Of a DNA stretch of 64,000 nt, positions 60,901 through 64,000 are shown piece after piece. The notes beneath the pieces are model-generated. The model was not told where the DNA came from. It ran no database searches and saw only the letters and a program-made list of their open reading frames with translations. How positions within the stretch are numbered: position 1 is the stretch's first letter; each line of letters begins with the position of its first letter. Origin of the DNA: Osedax frankpressi (Eukaryota > Annelida > Polychaeta > Sabellida > Siboglinidae); the NCBI GenBank assembly GCA_964035775.1, contig OZ038318.1, forward strand, positions 6,292,903 to 6,356,902, in the 5' to 3' direction. The position numbers and the translations under genes are program-made.

Positions 60901-62955
60901 ATGTTTATTGAAAGTTACTGTAAATAAGAGTATAAAATACACAAATAAGTAGGAGAAGGTAAGAGGTGGTGAAGTGTAGGAGGTGGTATAGGAGGTGTAG
61001 GGCGTTTAGACAGGTTTAGGTAGATGTAAAGATTTATTGGGACACATAGTGGTTATACAGACGTACTTGGAGGTATAGAGGTACTTGGAGGTGTAGAGGT
61101 ACTTGGAGGTGTAGAGGTACTTGGAGGTGTAGAGGTACTTGGAGGTGTAGAGGTACTTGGAGGTGTAGAGGTATTTAGAGGTGTAGAGGTACTTGGAGGT
61201 ATAGAGGTACTTAGAGGTGTAGAGGTACATGGTTTAGCAGGGATATTAAGGTACAACAAACCATTCAATAAGTTTCCCTTGAACTCTGACCCCGTAATGG
61301 CATCCGCAGCAGCGGCGGCCGGTTCATTCTGCGAGAAGGTGACGGTAGCGACTCCTACAGAGTCTGCGTCGCCTGAAGCCTTGCTCTGGGCTGCAACGGT
61401 GAGAGGGAAGCGTGGGTTTGGGCGGGGCGCAGTTACGTAATATCGATTTAATCTATGCATCGGGTGTTTGTCAGGAATATTCTGAATTCGTCGGAAATGT
61501 TCTCCTTAAAGAAGATTCGACTGCGGCTGTGGCAGCTGTCACTACAGCTGTCACAGCCGCAGAATGACAGCTGTCACATAGTGTAGAGGCCGTGCGGTCG
61601 TGAATATTATATTATATGTATACATGGAGGAGCATTAGTCAAACTGCATTGCCACGCAGGCAAGTTAACCTAAACCACTAAAAATGGTGACTTTTCATTT
61701 GCTTTTCATTTTACTTGCTAAATATATAATCGATATAAGCTAAAATACAAGATAGGCTATAGTAGTTATGTTAGTAGTTATGTTAGTAGTTATGTTAGTA
61801 GTTATGTTAATAGTTATATTAGTAGTTATGTTAGTAGTTATATTAGTAGTTATGTTAGTAGTTATGTTAATAGTTATATTAGTAGTTATGTTAGTAGTTA
61901 TATTAGTAGTTATGTTAGTAGTTATATTAGTAGTTATATTAGTAGTTATATTAGTAGTTATATTAGTAGTTATATTAGTAGTTATGTTAGTAGTTATGTT
62001 AGTAGTTATGTTAGTAGTTATGTTAATAGTTATATTAGTAGTTATGTTAGTAATTATATTAGTAGTTATGTTAGTAGTTATGTTAATAGTTATATTAGTA
62101 GTTATGTTAGTAGTTATATTAGTAGTTATGTTAGTAGTTATATTAGTAGTTATATTAGTAGTTATATTAGTAGTTATATTAGTAGTTATATTAGTAGTTA
62201 TGTTAGTAGTTATGTTAGTAGTTATATTAGTAGTTATATTAGTAGTTATGTTAGTAGTTATGTTAGTAGTTATATTAGTAGTTATGTTAGTAGTTATATT
62301 AGTAGTTATGTTAGTAGTTATGTTAATAGTTATATTAGTAGTTATGTTAGTAGTTATATTAGTAGTTATGTTAGTAGTTATATTAGTAGTTATATTAGTA
62401 GTTATATTAGTAGTTATATTAGTAGTTATATTAGTAGTTATGTTAGTAGTTATGTTAGTAGTTATATTAGTAGTTATATTAGTAGTTATGTTAGTAGTTA
62501 TGTTAGTAGTTATATTAGTAGTTATGTTAGTAGTTATATTAGTAGTTATATTAGTAGCTATATTAGTAGTTATGTTAGTAATTATATTAGTAGTTATATT
62601 AGTAGTTATGTTAATAGTTATGTTAGTAGTTATATTAGTAGTTATGTTAATAGTTATGTTATTAGTTATATTAGTATTTATGATAGTAGTTAAATTAGTA
62701 GTTATGTTGTGAAATAGACGAGTATCCTCTATGATATGTATGTCTGATAAATGAAATGGGAGCATAGTATGAAATACAATTTGTATATTTCTAGTTGTAT
62801 TGGGGGCGTGGCTTATGTGGATGGATTTATTGACGTAAAAGTAAAGGCATGGCTAACAAAGGTCGCATTTCAAAATAGTTCCAAATTTCTCGCAGAGTTC
62901 TTTAATTTCATCTTTCCGTGTTCCAATCGGGTAATTGTGAATTTCAATGCGGGTC
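27623..62955 (-). CDS. IGF2BP/Imp RNA-binding protein, 3' part (12 exons seen)
   Basis: The exons, in reading order, are 62955-62858, 61390-61229, 60039-59947, 59706 into the gap, 59183-59073, 59008-58908, 58529-58292, 56410-56264, 55082-54983, 53954-53875, 53002-52931 and 27967-27623. All splice phases agree. The product runs RRM2, linker, KH1, KH2, KH3, KH4, tail. This RRM plus four-KH order, paired as KH1-2 and KH3-4, is diagnostic of the IGF2BP/Imp/VICKZ family. These cytoplasmic proteins bind mRNAs and control their localisation, stability and translation. RRM1 and the start codon lie beyond 64,000. GxxG loops are visible in KH2 (GKEG), KH3 (GSGG) and KH4 (GKAG). The gene spans over 36 kb, mostly repeat-filled introns. 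The exons are far more G/C-rich than the secreted-protein cluster. Confidence 0.93.
27968..29480. other. Intron sequence, no feature seen
   Basis: AT-rich start (3' end in gene direction) of the approximately 25-kb KH4 intron. No coding exon, repeat array or RNA gene is recognised. Confidence 0.6.
29484..30490 (+). mobile_element. Fossil Mutator-like (MULE) DNA transposon
   Basis: Plus-strand fragments in several frames match the Mutator-like transposase domain common in invertebrate genomes. In order: GIRCKGLQSLLSNLGIE near 29813; NPIKDVMVSSDGIRMKR near 30050 (usually VSxDGxWxKRG); ALVIENYTGFVIDFEILS near 30117; KCVVANKNADNVWKEEH near 30232; and YSTMLPDGKAHAKV...VSKEECINHVHKKSSKEL at about 30350-30460, the well-known KKECxxHVxKR motif. 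Frames shift and stops interrupt, so it is inactive. It lies antisense in the IGF2BP intron. Terminal repeats were not identified. Confidence 0.72.
30500..30930. other. AT-rich spacer before the satellite
   Basis: No gene or repeat is recognised; probably the rest of the transposon copy and intron DNA. Confidence 0.5.
30934..52927. repeat. About 22-kb satellite of 53/61-bp units
   Basis: Roughly 400 head-to-tail units. The 53-bp form reads GACAGGAGCAGGTGTAGTGC, AAGTTAATACATGATGTGAA, AGTGAGTAAATAA; the 61-bp form adds an 8-bp duplication (GACAGTGA). Main variants are ACAGGATG, ACATGATG and ACATGTTG. Identity between units is very high through the interior. The unit nearest the exon (about 52891-52927) is clearly decayed and runs to within a few bases of the splice donor at 52929-52930. 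The plus strand is about 70% purine with strong G over C skew. Short open frames inside are repeat translations, not genes. Confidence 0.97.
52931..53002 (-). CDS. IGF2BP exon: first half of KH4
   Basis: 72 bases, phase 0 at its 3' junction, encoding VRLRTAITVPRTMVGRVIGK then AGKN. It holds the first KH4 strand and the GKAG loop. Acceptor CCTTCACAG, donor GTTAGT. The intron that follows is about 24,960 bases and splits the KH fold just after the GxxG loop. Confidence 0.93.
53003..53874. other. Intron without repeats
   Basis: Ordinary AT-rich intron. A 69-codon minus-strand frame at 53563-53772 is not recognised and is not needed by the splice model. Confidence 0.6.
53875..53954 (-). CDS. IGF2BP exon: end of KH3
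   Basis: 80 bases encoding (G)VHEAIWRANYFIFEKLKHEG then FSGNDE. This is the last KH3 helix and matches the family pattern AQxxIFxKLKEENF. It begins after TGAATTAG and ends at GTAGGG. Confidence 0.9.
54083..54873. repeat. 31-bp tandem repeat
   Basis: About 25 copies of TATAAAGATATATCCTTAGG, AAATATAAC plus two variable bases (ATT or GGT types). The two types alternate in blocks. It lies in the intron between 53955 and 54982. Confidence 0.96.
54983..55082 (-). CDS. IGF2BP exon: middle of KH3
   Basis: 100 bases encoding IEAKSENNVDCEGGDESVVT then MPTPSNERIVTIKG. It starts after CACTCGCAG in phase 0 and ends in phase 1 at GTTCGA. ERIVTIKG matches ERMVIITG of vertebrate KH3. Confidence 0.88.
55420..56255. 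repeat. CTTCACTCC-like repeats leading into a pure (ACTC)n tract
   Basis: Degenerate C/T-rich repeats at about 55430-55930 pass into an uninterrupted ACTC tract at about 55934-56210. The tract reaches to within tens of bases of the donor at 56262-56263. On the gene strand it reads (GAGT)n, a string of GTGAGT words. Confidence 0.97.
56264..56410 (-). CDS. IGF2BP exon: first part of KH3
   Basis: Encodes YHYHGENMSPAPAVDICQIS, then IPNAAVGAIIGSGGSNIKQI and IRESNAFVT. It has the KH3 AVGAIIG core and a GSGG loop. Donor GTAAGT. The 5' end (acceptor GGACACCAG) is my best phase-matching choice; the 3' end is firm. Confidence 0.88.
56430..57110. repeat. 30-bp tandem repeat
   Basis: Degenerate copies of GGGGTATGTAGGGATGTGAC, GATACTGCTG, becoming shorter and more divergent to the right. 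It begins about 20 bases from the KH3 exon. A 171-codon minus-strand frame here is repeat translation. Confidence 0.93.
57245..57832. repeat. 15-bp tandem repeat
   Basis: About 39 copies of AGTAAAGAGTGAGTC with point variants (ATT, ACT, GCA). The long Leu-Leu-Thr-His-Ser frame on the minus strand is an artefact. Confidence 0.96.
58139..58275. repeat. 13-bp tandem repeat
   Basis: Several copies of GGTCAGTTGATTT, degenerating towards the KH2 exon at 58292. Confidence 0.9.
58292..58529 (-). CDS. IGF2BP exon: end of KH2 and poly-Gly linker
   Basis: Encodes SVQEVVAMYPDRVITVKGSL, ASMAAAEAALSQKLRECFDK, EL, then a poly-glycine run and HTSNSAYGQLPMSSYTSFNQ. It matches the KH2 strand-helix LQDLTxYNPERTITVKG. 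Donor GTGCAA; acceptor CGTTGCAG. The Gly run is coded by a GCC/GGC-type trinucleotide tract that could vary in length. Confidence 0.92.
58536..58768. repeat. 16-bp tandem repeat
   Basis: About 14 copies of GGGGCGAGGGTTTGTA, its last copies (GAGGGTTCAGC) touching the acceptor of the KH2 exon at 58530. Confidence 0.96.
58826..58872. repeat. 10-bp tandem repeat
   Basis: Four copies of TAACCCATTG-like sequence, about 35 bases from the KH2 donor at 58907. Confidence 0.9.
58908..59008 (-). CDS. IGF2BP exon: first part of KH2
   Basis: 101 bases encoding MLADDRYCGRIIGKEGKVIK then KIREQTDTRITVS, with the GKEG loop. It matches the family's LAHNNFVGRLIGKEG. Acceptor CACCTCTCAG. Donor GTTTGC is weak by consensus but is the only one fitting the phases. 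Confidence 0.93.
59073..59183 (-). CDS. IGF2BP exon: end of KH1
   Basis: 111 bases, 37 codons: VISIYGQPENCTNAAHEILK then VMQQESTSTSRGDILLK. It matches the KH1 end (ISIHSTPEGCSxACxMILEIM) and the short KH1-KH2 linker. Followed by a 64-base intron, the shortest in the gene. Confidence 0.92.
59206..59438. repeat. (GGGA)n and (GGAGGGAC)n repeat running into the gap
   Basis: GGGA repeats to about 59265, then 8-bp GGAGGGAC units up to the Ns. On the gene strand it is an all-pyrimidine-like tract about 20 bases before the KH1 acceptor. The assembly probably broke on this tract. Confidence 0.97.
59439..59638. other. Assembly gap, 200 N
   Basis: Exactly 200 Ns, a conventional placeholder, so true length is unknown. 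It removes the middle of KH1 (the GxxG loop). Confidence 1.
59639..59706 (-). CDS. IGF2BP exon: start of KH1, truncated by the gap
   Basis: Encodes (G)GSSISARGRGYPLRLLVPSD then YV before the Ns. It matches the family's DIPLRLLVPTQYVGAIIG. Acceptor TTCCTGTCAG gives the phase needed by the exon at 59947-60039. Confidence 0.85.
59947..60039 (-). CDS. IGF2BP exon: RRM2-KH1 linker
   Basis: 93 bases encoding SLVTGVNGRYTIGYNPNNSH then KPRSHYNSSI. Acceptor CTTCACAG and donor GTTTGA join in phase with both neighbours. The linker is not conserved in sequence between species, so the support is splice phase and lack of stops. Confidence 0.68.
   Translation of the reverse strand, partial: PLSSPVLTAAIPLDTTPITVINPVLTITVL
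60040..61055. other. Intron sequence
   Basis: No exon. Short (AT)n at about 60515-60575; G/C-rich stretch with GAGGG motifs at about 60060-60200. Nothing else recognised. Confidence 0.55.
61058..61228. repeat. 18-bp tandem repeat starting at a splice donor
   Basis: About nine copies of GGAGGTGTAGAGGTACTT. The last copy touches the donor of the RRM2 exon at 61229. On the gene strand the repeat begins with the donor GTACCT itself. Confidence 0.95.
61229..61390 (-). CDS. IGF2BP exon: second half of RRM2
   Basis: 162 bases encoding (S)QSKASGDADSVGVATVTFSQ, NEPAAAAADAITGSEFKGNL, LNGLLYLNIPAKP. It matches the family's RRM2 half (NTDSETAVVNVTYSNREQ...LKVSYIPDE). Acceptor CCGTTGCAG; donor GTACCT is chosen because it completes the last RRM strand and keeps phase. 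Confidence 0.85.
61764..62705. repeat. 12-bp tandem repeat with 240-bp higher order
   Basis: About 78 copies of TAGTTATRTTAG (R = A or G). The 180 bases from 62101 and from 62341 are identical, showing a 240-bp higher-order unit of 20 monomers. Because 12 is a multiple of 3, both strands are open (Ile-Thr-Thr-Asn on one, Val-Val-Met-Leu on the other); neither is a gene. Confidence 0.97.
62858..62955 (-). CDS. IGF2BP exon: first half of RRM2
   Basis: 98 bases encoding TRIEIHNYPIGTRKDEIKEL then CEKFGTILKCDL. It matches [28 protein letters not shown]. Acceptor TACCTTCAG, donor GTTAGC. This is the most 5' exon of the gene in the window. Confidence 0.85.
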
Positions 62956-62969
62956 CTGAAGGTATCAAC

Positions 62970-63660
62970 ATGGTGTATAGGGATGTAAAGGGGTGTAAAT
63001 GGGTTAGAAGGGATGTAAAGGGGTGTAAATGGGCTAGAAGGGATGTAAAGGGGTGTAAATGGGCTAGAAGGGATGTAAAGGGGTGTAAATGGGCTAGAAG
63101 GGATGTAAAGGGGTGTAAATGGGCTAGAAGGGATGTAAAGGGGTGTAAATGGGTTAGAAGGGATGTAAAGGGATGTAAATAAGTTAGAAGGGATATAAAG
63201 GGATGTAAAGTAGTTAGAAAGGATGTAAAGAGGTGTAAAGTAGTTAGAAGGGTTGTAAATGGGTGTAAAGTAGTTAGAAAGGATGTAAAGGTGTGTAAAT
63301 TAGTTAGAAGGGATGTAAAGGGATGTAAAGTAGTTAGAAGGGATGTAAAGTAGTTAGAAAGGATGTAAATGGGTGTAAAGTAGTTAGAAGGGATGTAAAG
63401 GGGTGTAGAGTATTTAGAAGTGGTGTAAAGTAGTTAGAAAGGATGTAAAGGGGTGTAAATTAGTTAGAAGGGATGTAAAGGAGTTTAAAGTAGTTAGAAG
63501 GGATGTAAAGGGGTGTAAAGTAGTTAGAAGGGGTGTAAAGGGGTGTAAAGTAGTTAGAAGGGATGTAAAGGGGTGTAAAGTAGTTAGAAGGGATGTAAAG
63601 GGGTGTAAATTAGTTAGAAGGGATATAAATGGGTGTAAAGTAGTTAGAAGGGATGTAAAG
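62970..63660. repeat. 30-bp tandem repeat
   Basis: About 23 copies of GGGATGTAAAGGGGTGTAAA, TGGGTTAGAA. The left copies (63001-63160) are nearly identical and the right ones are divergent. It begins about 15 bases from the RRM2 acceptor. Confidence 0.96.
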
Positions 63661-64000
63661 GTGGATAGGAGAGTGTAAAAGTAATAATAGTCTAAATGAA
63701 TCTGTATAAATTCTACATTTATCAAAACATAGTCTACAAAACTGCATTACTGTAAACTCATTACAAAAAGCTATTATAAATATCATTTATTAAATAATAT
63801 CCTTAGGCATCCACTAACTGCATTATATCATTCTAGCGAGATGTTTTAATGGTGTACAAGGATTTAAATAGATTAAATGATTTTCAAACTCATAAAATAT
63901 GATTCCGATAAATGTTTTCGAATTCGGTAGTTCTTTAAGGCAATTATTTAGAATAAAGCGATTGTAAAAACACACTAACGCTAACACTGCTTTGACAGGA
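63661..64000. other. Upstream intron of IGF2BP
   Basis: AT-rich, no exon recognised. RRM1 is expected further along. Confidence 0.6.

Noticed and set aside
61740-62765. 341- and 314-codon frames of Ile-Thr-Thr-Asn and Val-Val-Met-Leu repeats
   Set aside because: Both strands of a 12-bp tandem repeat, open because 12 is a multiple of 3; located in an intron.

Overview
This is a very AT-rich nuclear fragment from an animal, most likely an invertebrate bilaterian and probably a spiralian. That placement is an inference from gene content: an IGF2BP/Imp RNA-binding protein with RRM and KH domains, and secreted LamG and TSP1-vWA proteins with short phased introns. There is nothing bacterial here. 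One run of exactly 200 Ns (59439-59638) is a scaffolding gap.

Region 1 (about 1-23,040) is a cluster of duplicated small secreted-protein genes in AT-rich DNA. Gene A (minus, 2169-3582), gene C (minus, 12650-14090) and gene D (plus, 19542-21002) each have five exons: a signal-peptide exon and four exons of one laminin-G/concanavalin-like domain. A broken fourth copy, B, lies at 11209-12016. Gene E (plus, 7079-9395) has the same promoter, signal-peptide exon, first intron, start of exon 2 and 3' flank, but its interior encodes two TSP1 repeats and a von Willebrand A domain. The genes form two head-to-head pairs, A/E and C/D. The C/D pair is a large inverted repeat with a three-base microsatellite near its centre. 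Relics carrying a reverse-transcriptase signature (YADD) sit in the spacers, and a small intronless basic-protein gene (4674-5093) sits between A and E.

Region 2 (about 23,040-27,150) has no gene I can support. It holds a decayed orphan copy of the cluster's 5' flank, a MITE-like element and relics of the cluster's flank.

Region 3 (about 27,150 to the window end) is the 3' part of a minus-strand IGF2BP/Imp gene that continues beyond position 64,000. Twelve exons can be read with matching intron phases: RRM2, a linker, KH1 (cut by the N gap), KH2, KH3, KH4 and a Gly/Pro/Gln-rich tail. Most of its introns hold a private tandem repeat (units of 4, 8, 10, 12, 13, 15, 16, 18, 30, 31 or 53/61 bp), several of which end within tens of bases of a splice site. 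The largest is about 22 kb of a 53/61-bp satellite in a roughly 25-kb intron inside KH4. That intron also holds a fossil Mutator-like DNA transposon.

Most long reading frames in regions 1 and 3 are translated repeats, not genes.
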